This document shows positions 9,338 through 16,902 of a stretch of 64,000 nt of DNA, piece by piece; positions within the stretch are counted from its first letter, which is position 1; every line of letters begins with the position of its first letter. The notes under the pieces are model-generated. The model was not told where the DNA came from, did no database searches, and saw only the letters and a program-made list of their open reading frames with translations. The translations under genes and the position numbers were made by a program. This DNA comes from Lachnospiraceae bacterium. GTDB lineage: Bacteria > Bacillota > Clostridia > Lachnospirales > Lachnospiraceae. The DNA is taken from contig JAGAYR010000044.1 in assembly GCA_017940415.1 (NCBI GenBank), forward strand, positions 213,365-277,364. Reading direction: 5' to 3'.

Positions 9338-10996
9338 TTATTCTACAGAAACGATGTAATAATAAACAGGCTGTCCACCCATCTGGATGTCTACATCAAG
9401 TGTAGAGAATTTAGCGGCAATCTGATCCTTAAGAGCATTAGCGTCTTCTTCGGTAACATCAGCTCCGTAGTAAAGGCTGATCAGTTCGGAAGAATCATCA
9501 ACCATCTCACCGATCATCTCAAGAACAACCTGATTCATATCGGTACCGACAGAAAGAATCTTCTTGTCACCGATACCCATGTAGTCGCCTTTTCTGATCT
9601 CGTGATCATCAATGGAGGTATCTCTTACCGCATAGGTGATCTCACCGGTCTTAACAAGTCCGATAGCCTCAACCATAGCCTGCTCATTCTCATCAGCACT
9701 GCTTCCGGCGCTGAAGTTAATAGCGGCGGTAATACCCTGAGGAATGGTCTTAGTGGGGATTACAAGTACAACCTTATCGGTTGTAAGATCCCTTGCCTGA
9801 TTTGCAGCCATGATGATGTTCTTATTATTGGGAAGAACAAATACGGTCTTGGCATTTACCTTTTCAACAGCATCAAGGATATCAGCGGTTGAAGGGTTCA
9901 TGGTCTGTCCGCCTTCGATGACATAGTCTACACCGAGGCTTCTGAAAATCTCGGCAAGTCCGTCGCCTGCGCTTACTGCAACAAATCCGAACTCGGAGGG
10001 CTCGCCCTTAGGCTCTGCGGGTGCTGTGGGAGCAACACTGTCAGCTGCTGCCTTAGCTTCTTCGGTCTTAAGCCTGCAGGTAACCTTAACATCGGAAAGA
10101 ATACCGAATTTAAGTGCTTTCTGGAGTACAAGTCCGGGATCGTCGGTATTGATATCGATAACAACTTCGGTTCCGCTTACATTAAAGCTCTTAAGCTCTC
10201 CGATATCTTTAAGATATGATTTAACATCGCTTTCAAGCTTGCTGTTAACATTCTTGGAAAGCATTACTTTCATCTCGGTATGATAGATATTCTTCTGAAC
10301 ATCCTCAATCTTACCGGGTCTTGAATCATCAACTTTGGCAATGGGGTCATCGGAGATCGTAAGATCGATCTCTTTTCCGCTGAACATATCAACGGCGCCC
10401 TGAACAACCTTCATAAGTCCTGCTCCGCCTGAGTCAACAACTCCTGCCTGCTTAAGAACAGGAAGAAGTTCAGGTGTCTGATCCAGAACTTTATATCCGT
10501 GCTCAAGAACTGCGGGAAGTATAACACCAAGATCCTCTTCTCCGTTCTCGATAAGCTCTGCAACCTTTTCACCCATTCCTCTTGCAACGGTAAGAATGGT
10601 ACCCTCGGTGGGCTTCATTACAGCCTTATAAGCAGTTTCTACAGCTTTGGTGCATGCGGCTCCGAGAAGAGGTACGGTTATAACCTGCTCATCTCTGACA
10701 GCCTTTGTAAAGCCTCTGAGAAGCTGGGACAGAATAACGCCGGAGTTTCCTCTGGCACCTCTGAGAGAGCCTCCGCTCATTGCTTTACAGAGTGACTTCA
10801 TATCAGGCTCTTCGCCAAGATCTCTTACTTCCTTGGCAGCGGACATGATGGTCATTGTCATATTGGTTCCGGTATCTCCGTCCGGAACAGGGAATACATT
10901 CAGCTCATTGATTTCCTCTTTGCTATTATTGAGATAAATAGCACCGGCAAGAAACATTTTAGAAAAGAGCTTAATGTCTATCTCTTTGATTGCCAC
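9338..10996 (-). CDS. DAK2 domain kinase, FakA/YloV-like
   Basis: The N-terminal DhaL/DAK2 domain carries the Mg-ATP motif DGDTGTNM at residues 39-46 and the SLRGARGNSGVILSQ segment; the C-terminal half is the DegV-like regulatory domain of FakA proteins. 552 residues fits FakA. Family members phosphorylate fatty acids bound to FakB for phospholipid synthesis. The order rpmB, Asp23, DAK2, recG is the conserved Firmicutes arrangement. The gene starts 13 bp after Asp23 with a GGAGG-type Shine-Dalgarno. The exact substrate here is inferred. Confidence 0.9.
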   Translation of the reverse strand: MAIKEIDIKLFSKMFLAGAIYLNNSKEEINELNVFPVPDGDTGTNMTMTIMSAAKEVRDLGEEPDMKSLCKAMSGGSLRGARGNSGVILSQLLRGFTKAVRDEQVITVPLLGAACTKAVETAYKAVMKPTEGTILTVARGMGEKVAELIENGEEDLGVILPAVLEHGYKVLDQTPELLPVLKQAGVVDSGGAGLMKVVQGAVDMFSGKEIDLTISDDPIAKVDDSRPGKIEDVQKNIYHTEMKVMLSKNVNSKLESDVKSYLKDIGELKSFNVSGTEVVIDINTDDPGLVLQKALKFGILSDVKVTCRLKTEEAKAAADSVAPTAPAEPKGEPSEFGFVAVSAGDGLAEIFRSLGVDYVIEGGQTMNPSTADILDAVEKVNAKTVFVLPNNKNIIMAANQARDLTTDKVVLVIPTKTIPQGITAAINFSAGSSADENEQAMVEAIGLVKTGEITYAVRDTSIDDHEIRKGDYMGIGDKKILSVGTDMNQVVLEMIGEMVDDSSELISLYYGADVTEEDANALKDQIAAKFSTLDVDIQMGGQPVYYYIVSVE

Positions 10997-11009
10997 GAAT
11001 AGATCCTCC

Positions 11010-11372
11010 TTAGTCGATCACTCTGACGCCTTCAACGAAGATATTGATCTTCTCGACATCGAGTCCTGTGAATTCTTCAACCTTATATTTGACGCTCTCG
11101 ATAAGATTGTCAGATACCGTCAAAATGCTGACACCGTAAGCAACTATCACATGAAAATCAAGGATAAGTTTGCGCTCGGATGAAAGTCTCACATTGATAC
11201 CCCTTGAAAGGTTCTCAGTGCGAAGAATTTTGGCGATGCCGTCTCTCATGCTGATTCCGGCCATACCGACTATTCCTATGCATTCAATGGCAACACTGCC
11301 CGCATACTGAGCGATAACATCGTTGTCTACGACAATGTTTCCCATATGTGTGTTCATGGAAGAGCTCTTCAT
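11010..11372 (-). CDS. Asp23/Gls24 family envelope-stress protein (YloU-like)
   Basis: Small cytoplasmic Asp23-family protein of 120 residues. Family hallmarks are visible: GNIVVDNDVIAQYAGSVAIE near the start, then GIVGMAG, and the alternating beta/alpha pattern ending in VEKINIFVEGVRV. Members associate with the membrane or act in alkaline/envelope stress; the biochemical role of the YloU branch is unclear. The start at 11372 has an AAAGGAGG Shine-Dalgarno. It is the first gene of the Asp23-DAK2 unit and divergent from rpmB. Confidence 0.88.
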   Translation of the reverse strand: MKSSSMNTHMGNIVVDNDVIAQYAGSVAIECIGIVGMAGISMRDGIAKILRTENLSRGINVRLSSERKLILDFHVIVAYGVSILTVSDNLIESVKYKVEEFTGLDVEKINIFVEGVRVID

Positions 11373-11405
11373 ATAAAATCCTCCTTTACTGCAAAACTGC
11401 GCTTT

Positions 11406-11414
11406 ATTATACCA
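11406..11414 (-). promoter_or_regulatory. Extended -10 promoter for the Asp23-DAK2 unit
   Basis: The minus strand carries TGGTATAAT, an extended -10 (TG-n-TATAAT), about 35 bp upstream of the Asp23 ATG. No good -35 is visible, which is usual for extended -10 promoters. Confidence 0.55.
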
Positions 11415-11456
11415 TAATATCTACAATTAAATGGTAAAAATAATGAAAAATATTTC

Positions 11457-11485
11457 TTGCATTATTAAATAGGCTCTGATAATAT
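11457..11485 (+). promoter_or_regulatory. Candidate sigma-A promoter for rpmB
   Basis: TTGCAT (11457-11462), a 17-bp spacer and TAATAT (11480-11485) lie about 65 bp upstream of the rpmB ATG. Confidence 0.6.
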
Positions 11486-11549
11486 ACATATGTTGCGTTT
11501 CAAGCGATTGAATTATGTTAATTAGATTATAACGCCGGGAGGTGAGAAT

Positions 11550-11735
11550 ATGGCAAAGTGTGATGTATGCGGAAAGGGAATCCATTTCGGAAATAATGTG
11601 AGTCACTCTCACAGAAGATCAAATGCAATCTGGAAGTCCAACGTTCTTAGCGTAAAGTGCAAAGTTAACGGACAGTCCAAGAGAATGCATGTCTGCTCAA
11701 GATGCCTTCGCAGCGGTGCTGTAGAGCGTGCATAA
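11550..11735 (+). CDS. rpmB: 50S ribosomal protein L28
   Basis: 61-residue large-subunit protein of the zinc-binding type: paired CxxC motifs at Cys4/Cys7 and Cys49/Cys52 form a zinc ribbon. The sequence starts MAKCDVCGKGIHFGNNVSHS, matching the family closely. A GGGAGGTG Shine-Dalgarno precedes the ATG. It is monocistronic, with its own promoter and a strong terminator, and is divergent from the Asp23-DAK2 unit as in many Firmicutes. Confidence 0.98.
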   Translation: MAKCDVCGKGIHFGNNVSHSHRRSNAIWKSNVLSVKCKVNGQSKRMHVCSRCLRSGAVERA

Positions 11736-11752
11736 TTAAATTATGTATATAT

Positions 11753-11783
11753 GAGAACAGGCTTTATGCCTGTTCTTTTTTTG
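11753..11783 (+). terminator. Intrinsic terminator of rpmB
   Basis: AGAACAGGC and GCCTGTTCT pair around a short loop and are followed by a run of at least seven T. Confidence 0.9.
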
Positions 11784-11792
11784 CATAATAAT

Positions 11793-11817
11793 ACTCCCTG
11801 CCGTTTTAGCAGGGAGT
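11793..11817 (-). terminator. Hairpin after the J-domain gene
   Basis: ACTCCCTGC and GCAGGGAGT form a perfect 9-bp stem just beyond the stop of the minus-strand gene at 11823. The T run is poor (ATTATTAT), so efficiency is uncertain. Confidence 0.6.
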
Positions 11818-11822
11818 TTATT

Positions 11823-12386
11823 TTATGCCTTTCTTCTGTGATATTCCTTATTAATGGCCCTGCTCAGTCTCTCGTCTCCGCACAGATTATCCGGATGAAA
11901 GATCTTGACCAGATCTTTATATCTCTTTCTGAGCATGGAAGTATTCGTGATGTTCGAAAACAGCACGCATGCGATTGAGTCAAAGTCCGATTCGGACAGA
12001 TGCGAAAGATCCGGAGCATTCATATCAGACATCCCCAGTCTTCTGCTGGCTTCAAATTCTTCCTTTTCCCGTTCGAATTTACGTCTGTCTTCCTCAAGAT
12101 TTCTGAATCCGTCTTTAAGGATTTCCATCTTCTTATCGAAGAACATGTTTTCCTGACGGAGTCTTTGCCTCTCCTGAGTGGTGCGCCTGTTGAGCTCATT
12201 TAATTCATCCCTGAGAATTACTCTGTCCTTCATGAATGATTCCTGAAGATTCTTAAGTTCGCTCTTCTCATGATCCAGCTTTTGCTTTTCCGCATCAAGG
12301 CGCATATTTTCCTGGAAAAGAAATAATTTGAGTTTCTTTAACTCTTCTTCATTTTCGGTTTGAACTATTTTTTCCCAGTCGATCAC
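11823..12386 (-). CDS. Coiled-coil protein with C-terminal J-like domain
   Basis: 187 residues. About residues 10-120 are a charged coiled coil rich in Glu, Lys, Arg and Leu. The C-terminus (about 125-187) looks like a minimal J-domain: LRKRYKDLVKIFHPDN carries the HPD tripeptide at about 164-166 that stimulates DnaK-type ATPases. The start is a GTG (ATC GAC TGG follows) with a weak AGGT Shine-Dalgarno. It directly follows gerW. It is not a classical DnaJ because it lacks a Gly/Phe region and zinc fingers; function is unknown. Confidence 0.75.
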   Translation of the reverse strand: MIDWEKIVQTENEEELKKLKLFLFQENMRLDAEKQKLDHEKSELKNLQESFMKDRVILRDELNELNRRTTQERQRLRQENMFFDKKMEILKDGFRNLEEDRRKFEREKEEFEASRRLGMSDMNAPDLSHLSESDFDSIACVLFSNITNTSMLRKRYKDLVKIFHPDNLCGDERLSRAINKEYHRRKA

Positions 12387-12404
12387 AGTTTTTACCTGAA
12401 ATTA

Positions 12405-12797
12405 TTATTCGGGGAACGCTGCATCTTTTAATTCGTCGTCTTCGGGTCCGCCGTTCTTATCCTTGGATATCCTGTGAATAACCTCGGGTACCATATCAAG
12501 GATCTTTGTAATGGAATCCTGATTCTTAACGGACAAAAGTCTGGTGGTACCGTCTTTGATGACTATGATGGCATTGGGTGATACTTTTCCGCCCATTCCG
12601 CCTGCGGAAGAATTTTTATTGTAATTCCTGCTCTCATTACCGCTGCCTGCGGCAACACCGAAAGAAACATCTACAAGGGGAATTATGGTGGTATCACCGA
12701 CTACTACGGGCTGGCCCACAACGGTTTTGGATGAAAGAACCGCATCCATTCCGCTCAGCAGTGAATCGATTACTTCTTTTTTATTGGAATCGGCCAT
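12405..12797 (-). CDS. ytfJ: GerW (YtfJ) family spore protein
   Basis: 130 residues matching the GerW/YtfJ family: an N-terminal helix (IDSLLSGMDAVLSS), then VVGQPVVVGDTTIIPLVDVSFGVAAGSG and the Gly-rich GGMGGKVSPNAIIVI segment. In Bacillus the protein is made in the spore and affects germination with some nutrients. Neighbouring DUF2953 gene placement is the usual ytfI-ytfJ arrangement. AAGGAG precedes the ATG. Presence does not prove sporulation, as many asporogenous Lachnospiraceae keep the gene. Confidence 0.9.
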   Translation of the reverse strand: MADSNKKEVIDSLLSGMDAVLSSKTVVGQPVVVGDTTIIPLVDVSFGVAAGSGNESRNYNKNSSAGGMGGKVSPNAIIVIKDGTTRLLSVKNQDSITKILDMVPEVIHRISKDKNGGPEDDELKDAAFPE

Positions 12798-12814
12798 CTC
12801 GGTACTCCTTAAGA

Positions 12815-13864
12815 TCAGGCAGCTTTTTCCTCGGCTGCTTCATGGTTTTCTTTTCTTTTACTATGGTGCTTATAGGATCTGTAGAGCTTAATGACGTTCC
12901 TGTTAAGGATGACACAAAGAGCATTCCACAGGATGCACCACAGGTTAAAATGTCCTTTACAATACAGATTTCCCTCAAAAACTTTACGTTCAAAATCAGG
13001 GATAACACGTGAGGAAGCGTCAAAGCGTTTTGCAAATAAGGTATAAACTCCGTAAACCTTACCCGTAAAATCCGGAGAATCAAACCCGAAGGTAATATCC
13101 GCATGGGCTCTTCTCGGAAGAATCTTCTTGAGGATACGCTTTAATCTCTTCTTAACCGTAAAAAAGGCATTTTTTGCTTCGTTGGAATTATAGAGATTTC
13201 TGTAATATCTGTATTCCGAACGCGCTCTTCTTATTTTATCACAAATTTCCTCGAATTTTAATTTAATCTTGCGTAAAACAGAATCCTCTTCATCCTCAAA
13301 ATCATCTTTTTCCCGGGATTCAGCTGATTCCGAAGACTCTTCATTATCAGAAAATTCATCTTCCGAAACATTTTCATCAGAACCGTTTTCTTCAGTATCA
13401 TTATTCTCGGTAGTGTCCGAATCAGCATTTTCATCGGATATTTCAGATTCCTCAGGATTGTCGGACTCACCAAATCCGGAATCAACTGCTTCTAAATTTG
13501 AATCCTCCGAGGAATCAGCCTCTTCTTCGTCCAGAGCATCGAGAGCATCATCAAGCTCACTCAGATCATATTCTTCGCCCTCGTCTTTATTGTCGTCAGG
13601 TATTCTGAGCTTAAAAACCGTAAAAAACAAAACTTTAACCCGAACGTAAAATGCATCGGTATATTCAGCCCTTGCCCGTAAAATACTGAAAAAATAGGAA
13701 ATTTTCAAAAGCCCCTCAGGTTTATTATCAGCTTCAGCCGTGCATGATAATCTGTACCTGACCGGTAGTACCAGAGCCAGGATAATAAGCACCAAAACAA
13801 GCCCCAGCACTGACAGGAGCACAATACCGATTATCTGAAGGATTTTTAGAATCACAGCGAGCAT
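12815..13864 (-). CDS. DUF2953 domain membrane protein (YtfI-like)
   Basis: 349 residues. A single N-terminal membrane segment (about residues 5-33, Leu/Ile/Val rich) is followed by a short conserved domain, a long acidic Ser/Asp/Glu linker (about 125-200), then the DUF2953 core containing HADITFGFDSPDFTGKVYGV. The tail is basic. It sits directly upstream of gerW and overlaps the upstream gene by 13 bp, indicating coupled translation. Function is unknown; the pairing suggests an envelope or sporulation role. Confidence 0.8.
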   Translation of the reverse strand: MLAVILKILQIIGIVLLSVLGLVLVLIILALVLPVRYRLSCTAEADNKPEGLLKISYFFSILRARAEYTDAFYVRVKVLFFTVFKLRIPDDNKDEGEEYDLSELDDALDALDEEEADSSEDSNLEAVDSGFGESDNPEESEISDENADSDTTENNDTEENGSDENVSEDEFSDNEESSESAESREKDDFEDEEDSVLRKIKLKFEEICDKIRRARSEYRYYRNLYNSNEAKNAFFTVKKRLKRILKKILPRRAHADITFGFDSPDFTGKVYGVYTLFAKRFDASSRVIPDFERKVFEGNLYCKGHFNLWCILWNALCVILNRNVIKLYRSYKHHSKRKENHEAAEEKAA

Positions 13865-14187
13865 ACGTATTCTTTGAGATTAAGATCACCACGGGTATTT
13901 AAGCATTCTTCGGTGATCTTTCTGACCAATTCAAAAGCCTCATCTTCATCATCCGCAATTCCCACAGCTTCCGGAACTTTTCCTTCCCAGATACTGGATT
14001 TCAGATTAGAGGGTGAGACTATATCGAAATTCTCATCTGCTTTATCCGATAACAAAATCAGCTTATAAGAGCCCTTCCCTTTTAAGATTTTATTTTTTAT
14101 CTTAGGAAGTTTTTTGGAACTTATGGAATCGGATAAATACAGGGACTCTCTGAAATTGACTTCTATAACATCTTTAAACAATTTCAT
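13852..14187 (-). CDS. Hypothetical protein upstream of DUF2953
   Basis: 111 residues, no membrane segment and no family I recognise. It has a basic middle (KKLPKIKNKILKGKGSYKL) and an acidic helical C-terminal third (GIADDEDEAFELVRKITEE). It overlaps the DUF2953 gene by 13 bp and appears to head the unit with DUF2953, gerW and the J-like gene. A TGGTATATT extended -10 sits so close to the ATG that the mRNA may be leaderless; no Shine-Dalgarno is visible. Confidence 0.65.
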   Translation of the reverse strand: MKLFKDVIEVNFRESLYLSDSISSKKLPKIKNKILKGKGSYKLILLSDKADENFDIVSPSNLKSSIWEGKVPEAVGIADDEDEAFELVRKITEECLNTRGDLNLKEYVCSL

Positions 14188-14194
14188 ATGAATA

Positions 14195-14203
14195 AATATA
14201 CCA
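14195..14203 (-). promoter_or_regulatory. Extended -10 giving a possibly leaderless mRNA
   Basis: The minus strand carries TGGTATATT; a start site about 7 bp downstream would fall at or next to the ATG at 14187. It is intertwined with the divergent HD-GYP promoter. Confidence 0.4.
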
Positions 14204-14209
14204 CAGAAA

Positions 14210-14239
14210 TTGACACAGACCTTAGAAATAATTTAAAAT
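14210..14239 (+). promoter_or_regulatory. Candidate sigma-A promoter for the HD-GYP gene
   Basis: Consensus TTGACA (14210-14215), an 18-bp spacer and TAAAAT (14234-14239), about 65 bp upstream of the ATG. Confidence 0.6.
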
Positions 14240-14304
14240 TTATTGTGTTCGGAATAGTCTGACAGACTATATATGGACGCATCCCGGACTGAATAGAGGA
14301 TATT

Positions 14305-15360
14305 ATGAAAACAATATCGAGAATGGAATTGCAGGAAGGAATGGAACTTGCGGAGCCCGTGGAGGCTGCAGGCAAGGTCATTTACAATGCCGGCACCAAA
14401 GTAACACAGGCTGTAATAACCAAACTTTCCCATTACGATGTCATCGCAGTCACCATCATGGAAGATGTGGATTATGCGACAACTCACAACGAAAAGATCC
14501 AGTTTGACGAAGATTTCAGAAATTTCAGACAGAAATACAATGATTGTCTTTCCAGATACAAAGGCGTTATGCTCTCCTATCTGGGAACAAAATTTTCGAT
14601 CCCCTCTCAAAATCTTATAGATATATATAAAGATTGCTATTCTACTGTAAAAAACGAAAAGCAGCTTCTGGATTTCATGTACAATCTTGCCCCCAATGAG
14701 GACGAGCTCACTTATACCCAGTCTTTCAACGCAGCTCTCCTGTGCGGTGCATTCGGTAACTGGCTTACTCTTCCGGATGATAAAAAGAGACTGCTCATCC
14801 TCTGCGGATTCTATTATGATATTGGAAAATGGAAGATTCCTTCCGAGATTCTCTGGAAACCCGGCAAACTCAGCGATCAGGAATATGCACTTGTAAAACA
14901 GCACACTCTTCTGGGATTCCAGCTGGTAAAAAACGATACAGCTCTTTCTGAAGATATAAAGAAGTGCATCCTGATGCATCACGAGAAAATGGACGGATCG
15001 GGTTATCCCTGTAATCTGAAAGGTGATAAGATCAATATCTATGCCAGATACCTTGCAATAGTCGACACTTATATCGCAATGGCATCCGCCAGAACATTCA
15101 GACTCGCATTTACCCCCCTCCAGATCATCGGCGCATTCGAAAAGGATATGCAGAAATATGACGCCACCATCCTGATGCCCCTTATCGAAAGGATTTCGGA
15201 CGCTCAGATCGGAACAACCGTCCAGCTAAACGACGGAACCGATTGGGAAGTAATGCTGATCAACAAAAACTGCTATTCAAGACCCATGCTGAGAAATGCC
15301 GGTAATATGATCGTTAATCTGGCAGAAAGACCGGACCTTGAAATCGTAAAGATAATCTAA
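14305..15360 (+). CDS. HD-GYP domain protein with degenerate metal site
   Basis: 351 residues. The C-terminal half is clearly HD-GYP: IPSEILWKPGKLS, KQH (His200), MHHEKMDGSGYP (225-235) and a final short beta domain. HD-GYP enzymes hydrolyse cyclic di-GMP, but the HD pair here reads YYDIGK (Tyr171-Asp172) and the upstream H-S-x-N His is replaced by Gln139. Two expected metal-ligand histidines are therefore missing, so activity may be lost or altered and a sensor or scaffold role is possible. Its own TTGACA promoter precedes it; it converges with the PBP gene across a hairpin repeat. Confidence 0.85.
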   Translation: MKTISRMELQEGMELAEPVEAAGKVIYNAGTKVTQAVITKLSHYDVIAVTIMEDVDYATTHNEKIQFDEDFRNFRQKYNDCLSRYKGVMLSYLGTKFSIPSQNLIDIYKDCYSTVKNEKQLLDFMYNLAPNEDELTYTQSFNAALLCGAFGNWLTLPDDKKRLLILCGFYYDIGKWKIPSEILWKPGKLSDQEYALVKQHTLLGFQLVKNDTALSEDIKKCILMHHEKMDGSGYPCNLKGDKINIYARYLAIVDTYIAMASARTFRLAFTPLQIIGAFEKDMQKYDATILMPLIERISDAQIGTTVQLNDGTDWEVMLINKNCYSRPMLRNAGNMIVNLAERPDLEIVKII

Positions 15361-15371
15361 TAACCAATAAT

Positions 15372-15446
15372 AAGATGATAATAGGGACGCTACAGTTTTA
15401 TCACCGAGCTTTGGTGACAAAACTGTAGCGTCCCTACTGTCATCTT
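15372..15446. repeat. Dispersed hairpin element, copy 1
   Basis: Near-perfect palindrome of about 75 bp: TAGGGACGCTACAGTTTT is mirrored by AAAACTGTAGCGTCCCTA, flanked by AAGATGA and TCATCTT. It overlaps the stop of the minus-strand PBP gene and lies 11 bp after the HD-GYP stop, so it may terminate both convergent transcripts. Shares its core with copies at 30735, 34991, 43586 and 56011. Confidence 0.9.
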
Positions 15447-16902
15447 AAACGCCGAAATAAGCGTCGAATATTCTCTTTGCAAGCGGAACCGCGTACTCAA
15501 CACCGGTGCCCGCTTTTTCTATTATAATTGTAACACAGATCTCAGGATCTTCAGCAGGGGCAAATGCGGTAAACCAGGCATGGGATTCGTTAATGTCATT
15601 GGCAAACTCCGCCGTACCGGTCTTGCCCGCAACAGTGTAGTTATCATTAACAAGTACCCTTGCTGTTCCGTATTCACAGACCGCAGTCATAAGTTCGGTC
15701 AGGAATTCTGCTTCATCCGGACTTATAACCATACCTGCGCTTTCGGGAGAAAAGCTTCTGATCACATTACCGTTTTCATCAACTATCTCATCGATCAGAT
15801 AAGGCTTCATCATCTCTCCGCCGTTTGCTATGGCCTGAGTGATCATATTCAAATGCAAAGGAGTCAGAGTTGTTTTTCCCTGTCCGATAGAAGTCTGCAT
15901 AATATCATAATCGGTTGATGCAGCCCCCACATATGCTCTGCCGTAATTGGCCAGAAGGTCTGTAGGCAGTCTTCTGTTAAAATACAGATCATCCATGGTA
16001 TCCGCCCACATATCCCTGTCCAAAGACAGACCAATGTTTACAAAGGACGAATTACAGGATTTTGCAAAGGAAGATATCAGATCAAGATCTCCGTGAACAG
16101 TTCCGTAAATACAGCTGATCCGATAATCATCGTGCATTATATTACCAGTACATTCGAACCTGTAATCTTCCCATGTATCAGGATTTTGCTTGTAGAAAGC
16201 CAGCGCAGTGATGATCTTAAACGTGGATCCCGGAGGATACAGACCCTGTGTAGCTCTGTTAAGAAGCTGTGAACCCTTGGGATCTGATGTAATAGCTTCC
16301 CAGTCTTCTTTAATCGAACCGGGATTGAAATTTGGATGAGAAACAAGAGCAAGTATCCTGCCCGTTTTAACTTCGGTAACTATAACCGCACCGTTGTATA
16401 AACCCAGATAATCATCCGCAACCTGCTGCAGATTAACATCGAGAGTACTCATTACGTTATATCCGGGATCTTTTACATTCTCCAGATCGTTATCAACTCT
16501 TTCAGACAGAGTTGCACCGGAATGCATCAGATAATAGTTGGCATAATCCTCAATGCCCATACGTCCGTTAACCGAATAACCTACTGCATGTGCAAAGACG
16601 GAACCGTAAGGATAATATCTTCTCTCAACTCCGTTTTCATCTATCCTGGACTCGGCAAGTATCTCTCCACCCGAAGCATAGATTGTTCCTCTTAAAACAT
16701 TCTGTTCCTGAAGTTCCTGACGATTGTTGTAACTGTTGTCATAAAGCTCCATTGTCGAAGTAGATACAAATATTCCAAGATATATAAACATGCCGAAAAA
16801 CAGTGCGCAAAAGATTGCCACCGTAACATTTATCAGCACCATGGATTTATATCTGGGCGATGAATCAATGTACTTTTGTATCAGGTTTCGTATTTTTTTC
16901 AT
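15445..16902 (-). CDS. Class B penicillin-binding protein (transpeptidase)
   Basis: Monofunctional D,D-transpeptidase that cross-links peptidoglycan outside the membrane. 485 residues with one N-terminal membrane anchor (about 20-46). The catalytic motifs are intact: STFK at 226-229, SCN at 282-284 and KTGT at 427-430. The N-terminal pedestal is short compared with typical FtsI or PBP2. It overlaps the upstream FtsW/RodA gene by 38 bp, so the two are probably a synthase pair. Whether it serves elongation, division or sporulation is not resolved. Confidence 0.92.
   Translation of the reverse strand: MKKIRNLIQKYIDSSPRYKSMVLINVTVAIFCALFFGMFIYLGIFVSTSTMELYDNSYNNRQELQEQNVLRGTIYASGGEILAESRIDENGVERRYYPYGSVFAHAVGYSVNGRMGIEDYANYYLMHSGATLSERVDNDLENVKDPGYNVMSTLDVNLQQVADDYLGLYNGAVIVTEVKTGRILALVSHPNFNPGSIKEDWEAITSDPKGSQLLNRATQGLYPPGSTFKIITALAFYKQNPDTWEDYRFECTGNIMHDDYRISCIYGTVHGDLDLISSFAKSCNSSFVNIGLSLDRDMWADTMDDLYFNRRLPTDLLANYGRAYVGAASTDYDIMQTSIGQGKTTLTPLHLNMITQAIANGGEMMKPYLIDEIVDENGNVIRSFSPESAGMVISPDEAEFLTELMTAVCEYGTARVLVNDNYTVAGKTGTAEFANDINESHAWFTAFAPAEDPEICVTIIIEKAGTGVEYAVPLAKRIFDAYFGV

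Noticed and set aside
14233-14982. A 249-codon open frame antisense to the HD-GYP gene
   Set aside because: It lies entirely over well-supported HD-GYP motifs, lacks a Shine-Dalgarno and matches nothing recognisable.
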